DNA of 64,000 nt from Exiguobacterium sp. RIT594 (GTDB lineage: Bacteria > Bacillota > Bacilli > Exiguobacteriales > Exiguobacteriaceae). Below the pieces are notes generated by a model. The model was not told where the DNA came from. It saw nothing but the letters and a program-made list of their open reading frames with translations, and ran no database searches. The stretch spans positions 186,001 through 250,000 of the forward strand of contig NZ_QPKF01000001.1 in NCBI RefSeq assembly GCF_003339585.1. The letters are read 5' to 3'. A program made the position numbers and the translations under genes. Of this stretch, positions 17,310 through 30,010 are shown in pieces. Every line of letters begins with the position of its first letter. The stretch's first letter is position 1.

Positions 17310-18713
17310 ATGAAGGTCCGATTCTGTTCTACCGTCCTAAGCTTGGCATTAATTGGTTCAAGTGTATCCGTTCAGGCAACGTCCAAGGAAGATTTGTTGA
17401 AGGAACAACAGGAGGTCGAGTCCCGTCTGCAAGAGACGGAACAATCGCAGAATCAGACATCGGAGAAGTTGATCTTGACGAAACAGGAGCGCAAGGAAGC
17501 AAAAGCGCGCCTGGATGAAGTCAACAGCCGTCTGGAAGATTTAGCGAGTAAGATTGCGGATCAACAGGCGGCTGTTTCTGTTGCCAAAGAAGAACTGGCG
17601 ATCGTCACCCGGGCCGTCAGTCAAACGGAATCGAAACTCCGGACACAGGAAAAATTGATCGGGGACCGGTTGCGGTCCGTCCAACGGGATGGGGATGTCA
17701 AATACATCGAAGTATTGCTCGATGCAAAGGACTTTGGAGATCTGATTTCGCGTTTCAGCACTGTCAGTGAAATCATCAAGCAGGATGACGGTGTCCTGCA
17801 GACCTATCAGGCAAACGTCAAACAATTAACCGAACAACGGTCCGAGCAGGAACTCGTACTCGGACAATTAAAAAAAGAGCAGCGGAAGCTGTTGATTTTG
17901 CAGACCCGGATCATCGCGGAATCCGAAGTCAAACGGACGTTGGTCGTCCGGTTGAACAGTCAGGTCGAACAGTTGCAACAGGAACAGTTCACGAAAGCGG
18001 AAGAAGCGGCGATCCTTGAAGACCAGCAACGTCTGATCAGCCGTCAGTTGGAAGAGTTGCGTGCGGCCGAACTACGGGCGCAACAGGAAGCAAAAGAACG
18101 TGCCGAAGCGGCGCAAAGAGCAGCCGCTGCCCGGGAAGCGGAGGCGGCAGCAGAAGCCGAGCGGCAGGCAGAGCAGAAAGCAAAAGCAGAAAAAGAACAG
18201 CAAGAACAAAATCAACCAGCGTCCCGTCCACCGACGGCTTCGGAACCGGTGACGGAAACACCTTCTGCCCAACCGGAGACATCGGAACCGGGCGCAATCG
18301 TAAAGCCTTTCCTGTTGCCTGTCACAGGTTATGTCTCGTCCCCGTTCGGTCCCCGCAACAACCCGTTGACCGGGAAGTCGGAACGGCACACCGGACTCGA
18401 TCTCGTTAATGCCAAAGGGACGCCAATCAAAGCAGCGGCCGGCGGGATTGTCCTCCGGGCCGGCAGTGCAACCGGCTACGGAAATGTCGTCATGATTACG
18501 CATTTGATTGACGGCAAAGTCTGGACGACCGTTTACGGACACCTCGATTCGGTTTCTGTCAAAGCCGGACAAACGGTCATGCCGGGGGATATCGTCGGCA
18601 AACTCGGTTCAACCGGCTGGTCGACAGGGCCGCATCTCCACTTTGAGATCCATCGCGGTGAGTGGGCCGTCGGACAACCAAATGCGGTTGATCCGGCACC
18701 GTACATCTTATAA
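17310..18713 (+). CDS. Coiled-coil M23 peptidoglycan endopeptidase, likely FtsEX effector
   Basis: A 467-residue secreted protein. N-terminal signal peptide (FCSTVLSLALIGSSVSVQA), then a coiled coil from about residue 25 to 270, an Ala/Glu-rich segment (KERAEAAQRAAAAREAEAAA), a Pro/Thr/Glu linker, and an M23 domain in the last 120 residues with metal ligands in HTGLD and HLHFE. The layout is that of EnvC/YvcE-type hydrolases activated through the coiled coil by FtsEX, whose genes end 41 bases upstream. Start 17310 is chosen because the ATG at 17301 is only two bases from the AGAGGAG ribosome site. Confidence 0.9.
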   Translation: MKVRFCSTVLSLALIGSSVSVQATSKEDLLKEQQEVESRLQETEQSQNQTSEKLILTKQERKEAKARLDEVNSRLEDLASKIADQQAAVSVAKEELAIVTRAVSQTESKLRTQEKLIGDRLRSVQRDGDVKYIEVLLDAKDFGDLISRFSTVSEIIKQDDGVLQTYQANVKQLTEQRSEQELVLGQLKKEQRKLLILQTRIIAESEVKRTLVVRLNSQVEQLQQEQFTKAEEAAILEDQQRLISRQLEELRAAELRAQQEAKERAEAAQRAAAAREAEAAAEAERQAEQKAKAEKEQQEQNQPASRPPTASEPVTETPSAQPETSEPGAIVKPFLLPVTGYVSSPFGPRNNPLTGKSERHTGLDLVNAKGTPIKAAAGGIVLRAGSATGYGNVVMITHLIDGKVWTTVYGHLDSVSVKAGQTVMPGDIVGKLGSTGWSTGPHLHFEIHRGEWAVGQPNAVDPAPYIL

Positions 18714-18733
18714 CTTCAACGAGCGACTGACGA

Positions 18734-18757
18734 AAAGATAGGGTAACCTATCTTTTT
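18734..18757 (+). terminator. Terminator after the M23 hydrolase
   Basis: AAAGATAGG (18734-18742) pairs with CCTATCTTT (18747-18755); a T-run runs on to 18759. Confidence 0.85.
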
Positions 18758-18808
18758 TTGCTATACTGAAAAAAATAGCAGGTTTACACCAGAAACGAGG
18801 AATTACGC

Positions 18809-20230
18809 GTGAAAAAATCGACAACGGCCGTCATAGCGGTCAGTACGTTTGGTTTGGGTCTTGGAGCAGGGGCTGTCGGGATGTTAGCGGCAGGTGGAAC
18901 GGATTCAGTGGCGACGAGTTCTTCGTCTAACGCAACGGGAGATTGGAAAAAAATTGATCAGGTCAGACAGATGATTTCCCAAAATTATCTCGAGGACGTG
19001 ACGGATCAGGAGTTGCTCGAAGGGGCACTGACGGGAATGACGGAAGTCCTCGACGATCCGTATTCCGTCTACATGGACGAATCGGAAACGGCATCGTTCA
19101 ACACGAATTTGTCGTCTTCATTCGAAGGAATCGGTGCGACCCTCGAACAAAAAGGCGAATCGATTGTCATCGTCTCACCAATCAAGGGATCGCCCGCTGA
19201 AAAAGCCGGTATCAAACCGGGGGATATTATTTTAGAAATCGACGGTAAATCAACAAAAGGACAGAAAACGGATCAAGCGGTCAAGAAAATCCGCGGCGAA
19301 AAAGGGACGAAAGTCGTCTTGACGATTCAACGCGGCGGTCAGGATCCGATGAAGATTTCGATCGTCCGCGATACGATTCCGATTGAAACCGTCTATTCGA
19401 AGACGGAAAAAGTCAACGGCAAGACGATTGGTGTCCTGCAGGTGACACAATTCTCGGATCCGACGGCAAAAGAGTTCGAGGAACAACTCGCAGCGCTCGA
19501 GGAGAAAAACATTGATGGACTCGTCATCGATGTCCGGGGAAATCCGGGCGGCCTGCTGACGGCCGTCTCGCAAATGATTGCGCCGTTCATTCCGAAAGAG
19601 ACACCGATTTTCCAGGTGGAGGACAACAAAGGGGAACGGACGCAGGAATTCGGGAAAGCGGACGAGAAGAAACCTTATAAGCTCGTTGTCCTTGAAGACA
19701 GCGGATCGGCCTCGGCTTCGGAAATTCTGGCAGCCGGTCTCAAAGAAGGCGCCGGTGCGGAAGTGGTCGGGACGAAGTCGTTCGGGAAAGGAATCGTCCA
19801 AAGTGCCTATGATTTGAAAGACGGCAGTGATTTGAAGCTGACGACGAATAAATGGCTGACTCCGGACGGAAACTGGATTCACAAAAAAGGGGTCAAGCCG
19901 ACAGTCGAAGTCAAGCAGCCGGATTACTTTAATGTGACGAAGATTCTAACCGATGACAAGACACTTGCGACTGGGGATTACGGCAAAGCCGTCGAGAACG
20001 CGCACCTGGTCCTCGAAGCAATCGGCTTCGATCCAAAAGGACAGGATGGTTACTATGGCGATACGATGAAGCAGGCCGTCGAGCGTCTTCAAAAAGAAGC
20101 GAAACTCGAAGTGACCGGTAAAATCGATCAAGTCACGGCGTCCGAAATGGAAACCCGTCTCCTGAAGAAACTGGAAGATGAAAAAAATGATGTCCAGCGC
20201 ATCAAAGCACTGGAAGTCGCGGCACAATAA
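18809..20230 (+). CDS. ctpB: Carboxyl-terminal processing protease (S41, CtpB-like)
   Basis: A 473-residue secreted S41 protease with GTG start. Signal or anchor segment at residues 8-30, PDZ domain near 100-180 (SFEGIGATLEQKGESIVIVS, GSPAEKAGIKPGDIILEIDG), catalytic core with nucleophile Ser in EDSGSASASEILAAG and general-base Lys in KSFGKGIVQ, and a C-terminal peptidoglycan-binding domain (GYYGDTMKQAVERLQKEAKL). In Bacillus CtpB cleaves SpoIVFA during sporulation. In a probable non-sporulating host it more likely processes other envelope proteins. Same position as Bacillus yvjB. Confidence 0.93.
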   Translation: MKKSTTAVIAVSTFGLGLGAGAVGMLAAGGTDSVATSSSSNATGDWKKIDQVRQMISQNYLEDVTDQELLEGALTGMTEVLDDPYSVYMDESETASFNTNLSSSFEGIGATLEQKGESIVIVSPIKGSPAEKAGIKPGDIILEIDGKSTKGQKTDQAVKKIRGEKGTKVVLTIQRGGQDPMKISIVRDTIPIETVYSKTEKVNGKTIGVLQVTQFSDPTAKEFEEQLAALEEKNIDGLVIDVRGNPGGLLTAVSQMIAPFIPKETPIFQVEDNKGERTQEFGKADEKKPYKLVVLEDSGSASASEILAAGLKEGAGAEVVGTKSFGKGIVQSAYDLKDGSDLKLTTNKWLTPDGNWIHKKGVKPTVEVKQPDYFNVTKILTDDKTLATGDYGKAVENAHLVLEAIGFDPKGQDGYYGDTMKQAVERLQKEAKLEVTGKIDQVTASEMETRLLKKLEDEKNDVQRIKALEVAAQ

Positions 20231-20249
20231 CTCACAGAAAGAGGTCTGA

Positions 20250-21413
20250 ATGAGCGTGGAATTACTCGATGGATTCGGTTGGACAGTGATTAGTCTCTTC
20301 GCTAGTCCAATCTTGTGGTTAGCAATTCTAGTCAGTTTTTTACTCAGTATGCGACGTGTCAAACGCGAACGGAATCTGTTCCGCTCACGCACGCGTAGCA
20401 AACGGACCGATGTCTTCGAAACGCTTGTTGCAGGCTTCGTCGTTGGTCTTGTCTTATCCGTCATCAGTATAAGTCTGACATTGACGGTCTCGTCAGAGTT
20501 TCTAATCGCCTTCATGGTGTTGACGTTCCTGGTTTTGTTGACGGGTATCATCCGCTTCAATTTACCGCTCGGACCGCTTGTCATCCTGGCAGGACTCACC
20601 TGGTTCATGACGAGTGACCGGATTGACGGTCTCCGCGATGTCAGCGTCAGCGATTGGATGCTGCTTGCGACCCTGTCGTTAGGTGCCGAATTGCTGTTGC
20701 TGATCTGGCGGGGGAAAAAGAATTTATCGCCGTCGCTCGTCTTATCGAAACGGGGACGTTACATCGGCGGGCTGTCGTCCAACAAACTGTGGCTGATTCC
20801 GCTCGTCGTCTTCGTGCCGGGAAGCAGTCTCGAAGCCTTGATTCCGCAGTGGTCGTTTCCGGAATTCGTTCCGATTGTCTTGTTCCTGCCGATCGGCTTC
20901 AGTTTCCTCTTTACCGGCCAGTTGCCGGACCAGTTGATCCGTCCCCTGATCAAAGGGCGGCTGATCACGTTCCTGTTGTCCGTCGTGCTCGCGGCAGGCG
21001 CCTTCCTGACCGGACAGGACATCTGGTTGTACGGGTTGCCGGTCCTGCTCATGATTCACCTGATTCTGCATCAGCGGACGAAACGACTTAACCGGTCCCA
21101 GACCCCGTTGTTCCTGAACGGTAAACGTGGGGTCGTCATTCTGGGAACGTTACCGGAGAAACCGGCTTCCGAGATGGGGCTTGTTCCGGGTGAAGCAATC
21201 TATAAAGTCAACGGAGAGTTCGTCGAGTCGGAGAAATCGTTTTATGAAGCGATTCAAAAACATAAACCGTACCTGCGTCTCGAAGTCATGAACCATAACG
21301 GAGACGTCCGGTTCGCACAGAGGGCCTTTTATGAACAGGATCACCACGATCTCGGGATTTTGTTCGTCAGTGAGCCCGGTAACAAACGGACGAAAATCCG
21401 GACGCTTCAGTGA
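20250..21413 (+). CDS. minJ: MinJ-like membrane PDZ protein
   Basis: A 387-residue protein with seven to eight membrane segments (first at about 15-30, ILWLAILVSFLLSMR) and a C-terminal PDZ domain in the last 90 residues (RGVVILGTLPEKPASEMGLV, PGEAIYKVNGEFV). Bacillus MinJ has the same layout and bridges DivIVA to MinD at division sites. It directly follows ctpB and precedes uvrB, as in Bacillus (yvjD). Membrane-part similarity is hard to judge by eye, so the name rests on layout plus position. ATG follows AGAGGTCTGA. Confidence 0.83.
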   Translation: MSVELLDGFGWTVISLFASPILWLAILVSFLLSMRRVKRERNLFRSRTRSKRTDVFETLVAGFVVGLVLSVISISLTLTVSSEFLIAFMVLTFLVLLTGIIRFNLPLGPLVILAGLTWFMTSDRIDGLRDVSVSDWMLLATLSLGAELLLLIWRGKKNLSPSLVLSKRGRYIGGLSSNKLWLIPLVVFVPGSSLEALIPQWSFPEFVPIVLFLPIGFSFLFTGQLPDQLIRPLIKGRLITFLLSVVLAAGAFLTGQDIWLYGLPVLLMIHLILHQRTKRLNRSQTPLFLNGKRGVVILGTLPEKPASEMGLVPGEAIYKVNGEFVESEKSFYEAIQKHKPYLRLEVMNHNGDVRFAQRAFYEQDHHDLGILFVSEPGNKRTKIRTLQ

Positions 21414-21443
21414 GTCAAAATCAAAATCCAGCTCAAAAAAACA

Positions 21444-21471
21444 GTTCAGCCTACGGGCTGGACTTTTTCTT
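21444..21471 (+). terminator. Terminator after minJ
   Basis: GTTCAGCC (21444-21451) pairs with GGCTGGAC (21456-21463) with one G-U pair; T-rich tract after it. Confidence 0.85.
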
Positions 21472-21513
21472 TTGGCGAAAAACGGGTAACTTCTAAGAGG
21501 AGCACTTCAAAGT

Positions 21514-21541
21514 CGAATGTTTGTTCGTAAAGTGGTACAAT
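21514..21541 (+). promoter_or_regulatory. LexA-type SOS box and uvrB promoter
   Basis: CGAATGTTTGTTCG (21514-21527) matches the Gram-positive SOS box CGAAC-N4-GTTCG except for one base of the first half (T for C). TGGTACAAT (21533-21541) is an extended -10 immediately downstream, so a bound LexA would cover the promoter. This fits DNA-damage induction of uvrBA. Confidence 0.75.
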
Positions 21542-21581
21542 AAAAATAGATTTTGTGAACTGGATGAGGGGGAAGAATACG

Positions 21582-23549
21582 ATGGATTTTGAGTTAGTAT
21601 CACCATTTGAACCGGGTGGCGATCAGCCGGAAGCGATTAAAAAATTGATTGCAGGCGTCAAGAACGGTGAACGCCATCAGACGTTGCTCGGCGCGACAGG
21701 GACAGGGAAAACCTTTACCGTCTCGAACGTCATCAAAGAGATTAAGAAGCCGACGCTGGTCTTGGCACACAATAAGACGCTTGCCGGTCAGCTGTATTCG
21801 GAGTTCAAAGAGTTCTTCCCAAATAATGCGGTCGAATATTTCGTCAGCTTTTATGATTATTACCAACCGGAAGCCTATGTACCGTCGACGGATACGTTCA
21901 TCGAAAAAGACTCATCAATCAACGATGAGATTGACAAGCTGCGTCACTCGGCGACATCTTCCCTGTTCGAACGGGAAGACGTCCTGATTGTCGCGTCGGT
22001 GTCGTGTATCTATGGTCTCGGTAATCCGGAAGAGTACAACAACCACGTGCTGTCGTTGCGTGTCGGAAACGAGATGGGACGAAACGAGATGTTGCGTCGT
22101 CTGATCGACATTCAATATGAACGAAATGATATCGACTTCCAGCGCGGGCGGTTCCGTGTTCGGGGTGATGTCGTTGAAATCTTCCCGGCGTCCCGCGATG
22201 AACAGTGTGTCCGGATCGAATTTTTTGGAGATGAGATTGAACGGATCCGTGATATGGACCCATTGACAGGGGAAATCATTGCCGACCGGGAACACATTTC
22301 GATTTTCCCGGCATCCCACTTCGTGACGGGGGATACCCGTCTGCAAAAAGCGATTACGAACATTGAGGCTGAGCTCGAAACGCAACTCGCGAAGATGCGC
22401 GAAGACGGCATGTTGCTCGAAGCCCAGCGTCTCGAACAACGGACGAACTACGATCTCGAGATGATGCGCGAGATGGGCTACTGTTCCGGAATTGAAAACT
22501 ATTCCCGTCACTTGAACTTAATGCCACCGGGCTCGACACCGTATACGCTGATCGACTATTTCCCGAAAGACTTCTTACTCGTTGCCGATGAGTCGCACGT
22601 CACATTGCCGCAAATCCGCGGTATGTATAACGGAGACCAGGCACGGAAACAAGTTCTCGTCGATCACGGTTTCCGTCTGCCGTCGGCGAAGGATAACCGG
22701 CCGCTCCGGTTCGAGGAGTTCGAAGAGAAGGTCAGCCAAGCGATTTATATCTCGGCGACACCGGGTCCTTACGAAATCGAACATACAAAAGAGATGGTCG
22801 AACAGATCATCCGGCCGACCGGACTCGTTGATCCGACAATCGAGATTCATCCGATCACGGGACAAATCGACTACTTGATGGATAACATCCGGGAGCGTGT
22901 CGCGAAAAATGAGCGGGTGCTCGTGACGACGCTGACGAAAAAAATGTCGGAAGACTTGACGGACTATCTGAAGGAACATGGCGTCAAGGTCAACTATATG
23001 CACTCGGAAATCAAGACCCTCGAACGGATTGAAATCATCCGCGACCTGCGGCTCGGCAAATACGATGTCCTCGTCGGGATTAACCTGTTGCGGGAAGGAC
23101 TGGATATTCCGGAAGTCTCGCTCGTGACGATTCTCGATGCCGATAAAGAAGGATTCCTGCGTTCGGAACGGTCGCTGATTCAGACGATCGGCCGGGCCGC
23201 CCGGAACTCGGAAGGACACGTCATTCTCTTTGCCGATAAGATGACCGACTCGATGCAGCGGGCCATTGATGAAACTGAACGGCGGCGCAACATTCAGCTC
23301 GCCTTTAATAAAGAGCACGGCATTACGCCGAAAACGATTCAAAAAGATGTCCGGGGTGTCATCAGTACGACGATTGAAAGTGATGATACCGTCGAGAAAC
23401 TCGAGAAGTTCAATAAACTGAAAAAACCGGAACGCGAAACATTGCTCGAACAGCTCGACCAAGAGATGCGTCAAGCGGCAAAAGACATGCAGTTTGAACG
23501 GGCAGCAGAATTGCGTGACCTTATCTTAGAATTGAAAGCAGGTGCCTAA
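21582..23549 (+). CDS. uvrB: Excinuclease ABC subunit B
   Basis: A 655-residue UvrB. P-loop GATGTGKT near residue 39, the beta-hairpin that inserts into DNA ([20 protein letters not shown]) near 91-110, helicase motifs through the C-terminal half ([24 protein letters not shown]) and a final UVR motif ([20 protein letters not shown]) that contacts UvrC/UvrA. It verifies lesions after UvrA loading in nucleotide excision repair. ATG 21582 has AGGGGGAAGA upstream; the in-frame 21555 start lies in the leader. uvrA follows with one base between. Confidence 0.98.
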   Translation: MDFELVSPFEPGGDQPEAIKKLIAGVKNGERHQTLLGATGTGKTFTVSNVIKEIKKPTLVLAHNKTLAGQLYSEFKEFFPNNAVEYFVSFYDYYQPEAYVPSTDTFIEKDSSINDEIDKLRHSATSSLFEREDVLIVASVSCIYGLGNPEEYNNHVLSLRVGNEMGRNEMLRRLIDIQYERNDIDFQRGRFRVRGDVVEIFPASRDEQCVRIEFFGDEIERIRDMDPLTGEIIADREHISIFPASHFVTGDTRLQKAITNIEAELETQLAKMREDGMLLEAQRLEQRTNYDLEMMREMGYCSGIENYSRHLNLMPPGSTPYTLIDYFPKDFLLVADESHVTLPQIRGMYNGDQARKQVLVDHGFRLPSAKDNRPLRFEEFEEKVSQAIYISATPGPYEIEHTKEMVEQIIRPTGLVDPTIEIHPITGQIDYLMDNIRERVAKNERVLVTTLTKKMSEDLTDYLKEHGVKVNYMHSEIKTLERIEIIRDLRLGKYDVLVGINLLREGLDIPEVSLVTILDADKEGFLRSERSLIQTIGRAARNSEGHVILFADKMTDSMQRAIDETERRRNIQLAFNKEHGITPKTIQKDVRGVISTTIESDDTVEKLEKFNKLKKPERETLLEQLDQEMRQAAKDMQFERAAELRDLILELKAGA

Positions 23550-23550
23550 G

Positions 23551-26406
<2,856 letters not shown>

Positions 26407-26514
26407 AACTTTTTTGATTCAGGAATCGTAAAAAGGGAAGTAAGGAAAGTAGAACGAAGTAAATAAGCAAGTCACATCGATTAACGTGTACCAGATCAGA
26501 GGAGGGAACTATTG

Positions 26515-27618
26515 ATGAAGCAAGATATGCGCCAACTGATACTTGAACAAGTGAAAGAAGGAAAGCTGACGATTGACGAAGCGCTCGACAAACTCGAACG
26601 GCTTGAGGCAATCGATCAGCACCCGTCGTCGGCAAGTGAGCATAAATATGTGGACGAACCGGAACAATACGACCGGGTTGATCATTATACGGTCGATTCT
26701 TTGACAACAAAGGTCATGTCAGCTTTTGACGGCCTCGTCAACCGGATTAAAGAGAGTGACTTGTCACTCAATCAAACGTCCGGACCGAACGTCACGTACG
26801 TCAAACAATTCCCGTTCAGTGGTGAGACGATTCATTTGGACTTATTTAATGCCAATGCCATCGTTGAACCCGGTGACCTGGAAGAGTGTGAGTTGACCGT
26901 TACGGGTCGCCCGCTCCGTCAAGTGAACGAAGAACAGGCACTGGAACAGCTGCAGGCAGCACTTCAGCACTCTGTCTCTGCGAATACGTTATCGATTCGT
27001 TTAAAAGACAAACGTGTTCGGGCGACGGTTCATTTGAAGATTCCACGCCGTCACTATGAATCATTGATCTTGCAGACGTTAAACGGGGAAGTGACGTTGT
27101 CGTCACTCGATGCGACGTCGGTGCAACTGATGACAGCAAACGGACGGATCCATGTCCGCGACCTGTTCAGTGAAGACGTGAAGACATCAACAGCCAACGG
27201 TTCGATTGAAATCGAAGAATCGGAAATCAAGTCGTTAAAAGCGAAGACCGCCAATGGTCAAGTCATCGCGACCGGTGTATTTGAACGCTCTGAACTGAAG
27301 ACGGCGAACGGAAACGTCCGTTGTGAACTGAAGACGGTGCAGGACGCGAAGATTCAAGCCTCATCACTTGCGGGAAGTATCGCCTTGATGTTACCGCACG
27401 GTGCGGAAGTCTATGGTGAACTGGAAACGAACTTTGGCGGGTTGAACTGTAACCTCGATGAGATGGAATTGATCCGTGATCAAAAAGAAGTCGTCAACCG
27501 GAAACTCCACTTCCTGTCAGGTCGTGGACGGACGCCGAAGATTGAAGTCGCTGCCGATACGAAGACGGGTACCATTTCCGTCACACACGGTGTGCACTTG
27601 AGTCCGCAAGCCTTATAA
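26515..27618 (+). CDS. DUF4097 beta-solenoid protein with SHOCT-like N terminus (YvlB-like)
   Basis: A 367-residue cytoplasmic protein with no signal peptide. The first 35 residues (DMRQLILEQVKEGKLTIDEA) resemble the short SHOCT-like oligomerisation helix pair. From about residue 90 on, the protein is a repetitive beta structure with recurring TANG steps (LMTANGRIHV, STANGSIEIE, KTANGQVIAT, KTANGNVRCE), the hallmark of DUF4097 right-handed beta solenoids. Bacillus YvlB, encoded near uvrA/hprK and part of a cell-envelope stress regulon, has the same composition. ATG 26515 has GGAGGG 8 bases upstream. Confidence 0.85.
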   Translation: MKQDMRQLILEQVKEGKLTIDEALDKLERLEAIDQHPSSASEHKYVDEPEQYDRVDHYTVDSLTTKVMSAFDGLVNRIKESDLSLNQTSGPNVTYVKQFPFSGETIHLDLFNANAIVEPGDLEECELTVTGRPLRQVNEEQALEQLQAALQHSVSANTLSIRLKDKRVRATVHLKIPRRHYESLILQTLNGEVTLSSLDATSVQLMTANGRIHVRDLFSEDVKTSTANGSIEIEESEIKSLKAKTANGQVIATGVFERSELKTANGNVRCELKTVQDAKIQASSLAGSIALMLPHGAEVYGELETNFGGLNCNLDEMELIRDQKEVVNRKLHFLSGRGRTPKIEVAADTKTGTISVTHGVHLSPQAL

Positions 27619-27624
27619 TCCGAG

Positions 27625-27660
27625 TCCTGTCCCTTGATTCATAAGGGGCAGGATTTTTTT
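27625..27660 (+). terminator. Terminator after the DUF4097 gene
   Basis: Eleven-base arms (27625-27635 and 27643-27653, one G-U pair) followed by seven T. Confidence 0.9.
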
Positions 27661-27664
27661 GCCG

Positions 27665-27704
27665 AAAAAAAAGACGACCCGCTATCATAAGATAGGGAGT
27701 CGCC
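27665..27704 (-). terminator. Terminator of the small membrane protein gene
   Basis: On the minus strand a 14-base hairpin (27673-27704, with a mismatch and wobbles) is followed by eight T (A-run 27665-27672). Confidence 0.8.
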
Positions 27705-27724
27705 GGATGGAAAAGTGGTCCTGC

Positions 27725-28117
27725 TTAATAATCGTAATCTTGATCCATCATCGGATCGTCAAGATTCATGTTTTCGAAGTTATTCATGTCATACCCAAAC
27801 GATAAGAGCGTGATGACGCCGATGATTCCGAGAACGATCGAGAGAATGATCAAGGCAATCCCCATCCAACTCTTCCGGCGTGAACGGTTCCAGTAGAAAA
27901 TAATGGCTAAAATATACGAGATGAACGAACCACTGATGAAGATTCCGATAATCGAGATGATGAAGAATAATAATGCCGTTTGATCCTGATTCCGCGAATA
28001 CGCTTTCCACATATCGATCAAGGCGATGATCAGATAAACAAAGCCGACGATGGCGAGAATTGCGAATAAAATCATGATGATAATAATGCCGATTCCGCTG
28101 CCTGTTGATTCCATCAT
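27725..28117 (-). CDS. Small membrane protein of unknown function
   Basis: A 130-residue protein with three hydrophobic segments (GIGIIIIMILFAILAIVGFV; LLFFIISIIGIFISGSFISY; MGIALIILSIVLGIIGVITL) and a short acidic C-terminal tail rich in Asp and Met (NMNLDDPMMDQDYDY). No family recognised. The start MMESTGSG is chosen because a GGAGG site lies 7 bases upstream; a longer frame to 28168 would lack a ribosome site. Monocistronic and divergent from hprK across about 110 bases. Confidence 0.75.
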   Translation of the reverse strand: MMESTGSGIGIIIIMILFAILAIVGFVYLIIALIDMWKAYSRNQDQTALLFFIISIIGIFISGSFISYILAIIFYWNRSRRKSWMGIALIILSIVLGIIGVITLLSFGYDMNNFENMNLDDPMMDQDYDY

Positions 28118-28201
28118 AATAAAACCTCCTTTTTTTCCTATCTGTACTCCATTCCCAAGATTGCCCACTTCTAATCGAAATCCTTGATTTTGAGAAAAAT
28201 A

Positions 28202-28210
28202 TGGTACAAT
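28202..28210 (+). promoter_or_regulatory. hprK promoter (extended -10)
   Basis: TGGTACAAT forms an extended -10 about 22 bases before the hprK start. TTGATT is upstream but with only 15 bases of spacing. Confidence 0.5.
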
Positions 28211-28231
28211 ACTTCAAGTGAAAGGGGCTGA

Positions 28232-29173
28232 TTGAGCGTGCAACCAAAAGTGCGAACAGCTGAAATCGTAAAGCAATTCAATTTAAAAATTGTCACCGGA
28301 GAAGAAGGACTGCACCGTCCGATTCTGACGGCTGATCTTTGTCGACCGGGTCTTGTCCTCGCCGGATATTACGCCTATTATCCAGCAGAACGTCTGCAGA
28401 TTCTTGGGAAAACGGAATTGACGTTTTTCAACAACCTGACGTATGAGGAACAGCTCGAACGGGCAAACGTTCTCTGTACGGATGAGACACCGGGAATTTT
28501 GATTACACGTGGTTTTGATGTACCGGAAGCAATCGTCAAGGCAGCGGACGAAACGAATGTCCCTCTTTTGACGACGAAGGGACATACGACATCGGTCGAA
28601 TCACAAATTACGAACTTCCTTGAAGCGGAACTGGCACCGACGACGGCGATGCACGGCGTGCTCGTCGATATTTACGGGGTCGGTGTCTTCATCAAAGGGG
28701 CAAGCGGCGTCGGGAAATCCGAGACAGCCCTTGAACTCGTCAAACGGGGACACCGTTTGGTCGCCGATGATTCGGTCGAGATTCGTCAGACCGGCGACGG
28801 GATTCTCGTCGGGACAGCTCCGAAATTGATTCAGCATCTGCTTGAAATCCGCGGAATCGGTATCATCGATGTCATGACCTTATTCGGTGCCGGTGCCGTT
28901 CGTTCGCACAAAAAAATCAGCCTTGTCTGTAATTTAGAAATTTGGGATCAGGCGAAAGTCTATGACCGGGTAGGACTGGACCAGGAAACCCTGCAAATCA
29001 TTGATACGGAAATCCCGTTCTTAACGATTCCGGTTCGTCCCGGACGAAACTTGGCTGTCATCATCGAGGTGGCGGCGATGAACTACCGTCTGAAGAACAT
29101 GGGCATCAACACGGCAGAAGAGTTTGCCGGTCGTCTTGCAAAAGCGATTGAAGACGGGAACGGTGGTCTATGA
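28232..29173 (+). CDS. hprK: HPr kinase/phosphorylase
   Basis: A 313-residue HprK/P. The P-loop GASGVGKSE is near residue 155, followed by [17 protein letters not shown], and the family signature [20 protein letters not shown]. It phosphorylates HPr on Ser46 in response to glycolytic intermediates, giving the co-repressor for CcpA; a perfect cre box lies upstream of rbsR in this window. TTG 28232 gives the longest start, with AAAGGGG upstream; GTG 28238 two codons later is equally possible. It heads the hprK-lgt-ppaX-yvoF-kapB cluster and overlaps lgt by four bases. Confidence 0.97.
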   Translation: MSVQPKVRTAEIVKQFNLKIVTGEEGLHRPILTADLCRPGLVLAGYYAYYPAERLQILGKTELTFFNNLTYEEQLERANVLCTDETPGILITRGFDVPEAIVKAADETNVPLLTTKGHTTSVESQITNFLEAELAPTTAMHGVLVDIYGVGVFIKGASGVGKSETALELVKRGHRLVADDSVEIRQTGDGILVGTAPKLIQHLLEIRGIGIIDVMTLFGAGAVRSHKKISLVCNLEIWDQAKVYDRVGLDQETLQIIDTEIPFLTIPVRPGRNLAVIIEVAAMNYRLKNMGINTAEEFAGRLAKAIEDGNGGL

Positions 29174-30006
29174 TGGGAACATTAGCGAGTGTCCAACCGA
29201 CGTTTGATCGCGTCGCCATCGAGTTAGGCCCGATTCCGATTTACTGGTACGGGATTGTCATTGCACTTGGCGCGGTCGTCGGTCTGATGATTGCCATCTT
29301 TGAATCCAAACGGATCGGCTTTAACGAAGAATATGCCGTCGATGTCGTCATCTGGTCGATTCCGATCAGTATTATCTGCGCCCGGATTTATTATGTCGCG
29401 TTTGAATGGGATTATTATGGTCAAAATCTCGATCAAATCATCAACATCCGCCAAGGCGGGATTGCGATTCATGGTGCCATCATCGGTGCGATTTTGACCG
29501 TTCTGATTTATACGCGCAAGAAAAACATCTCGTTTTGGCAAATTGCCGATATTTTGGCACCGTCGCTCTTATTCGGACAAGCGGTCGGTCGCTGGGGCAA
29601 CTTCTTTAACCAGGAAGCCCACGGCGGAGAAACGACATGGACATTCCTGCAGGATACGTTGCACTTACCGGACTGGATCGTCAATCAGATGTATATTGAC
29701 GGGGTCTACTACATTCCGACGTTCTTATATGAAAGTATCTGGAACATCATCGGTGTCATCCTGTTGATTGTCTGGCGGATGAAGTTCAATCCGCGCCGCG
29801 GTTATGTGTTCCTCGGTTACCTGATCTGGTATTCGATTGGCCGTTTTTACATCGAAGGTTTACGGACGGACAGTTTGATGATGGGAGGCGGACTGCGGAC
29901 CGCGCAAATCGTCTCGATCTGTTTGATTGTCTTTGGTCTGATCATGCTGTTTATCCGAAAAAATGCCGTCCGTTATTTGGACGGAACAAAACGGGAGGCG
30001 AAATGA
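29170..30006 (+). CDS. lgt: Prolipoprotein diacylglyceryl transferase
   Basis: A 278-residue polytopic membrane protein with about seven segments. The conserved Lgt signature [14 protein letters not shown] is near residue 140 and the essential HG region ([13 protein letters not shown]) near 95. It transfers diacylglycerol from phosphatidylglycerol to the lipobox Cys of prelipoproteins, such as CccB and RbsB in this window. ATG 29170 overlaps the hprK stop (ATGA); a second ATG is the next codon. Confidence 0.96.
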   Translation: MMGTLASVQPTFDRVAIELGPIPIYWYGIVIALGAVVGLMIAIFESKRIGFNEEYAVDVVIWSIPISIICARIYYVAFEWDYYGQNLDQIINIRQGGIAIHGAIIGAILTVLIYTRKKNISFWQIADILAPSLLFGQAVGRWGNFFNQEAHGGETTWTFLQDTLHLPDWIVNQMYIDGVYYIPTFLYESIWNIIGVILLIVWRMKFNPRRGYVFLGYLIWYSIGRFYIEGLRTDSLMMGGGLRTAQIVSICLIVFGLIMLFIRKNAVRYLDGTKREAK

Positions 30007-30010
30007 ACCG

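Noticed and set aside
22575-23474. A 299-codon open frame antisense to uvrB, and a 310-codon one antisense to uvrA (25426-26358)
   Set aside because: Both lie fully inside well-supported repair genes, with composition of reverse-complement shadows (rich in Arg, Asp, Phe, Ile) and no start signals.
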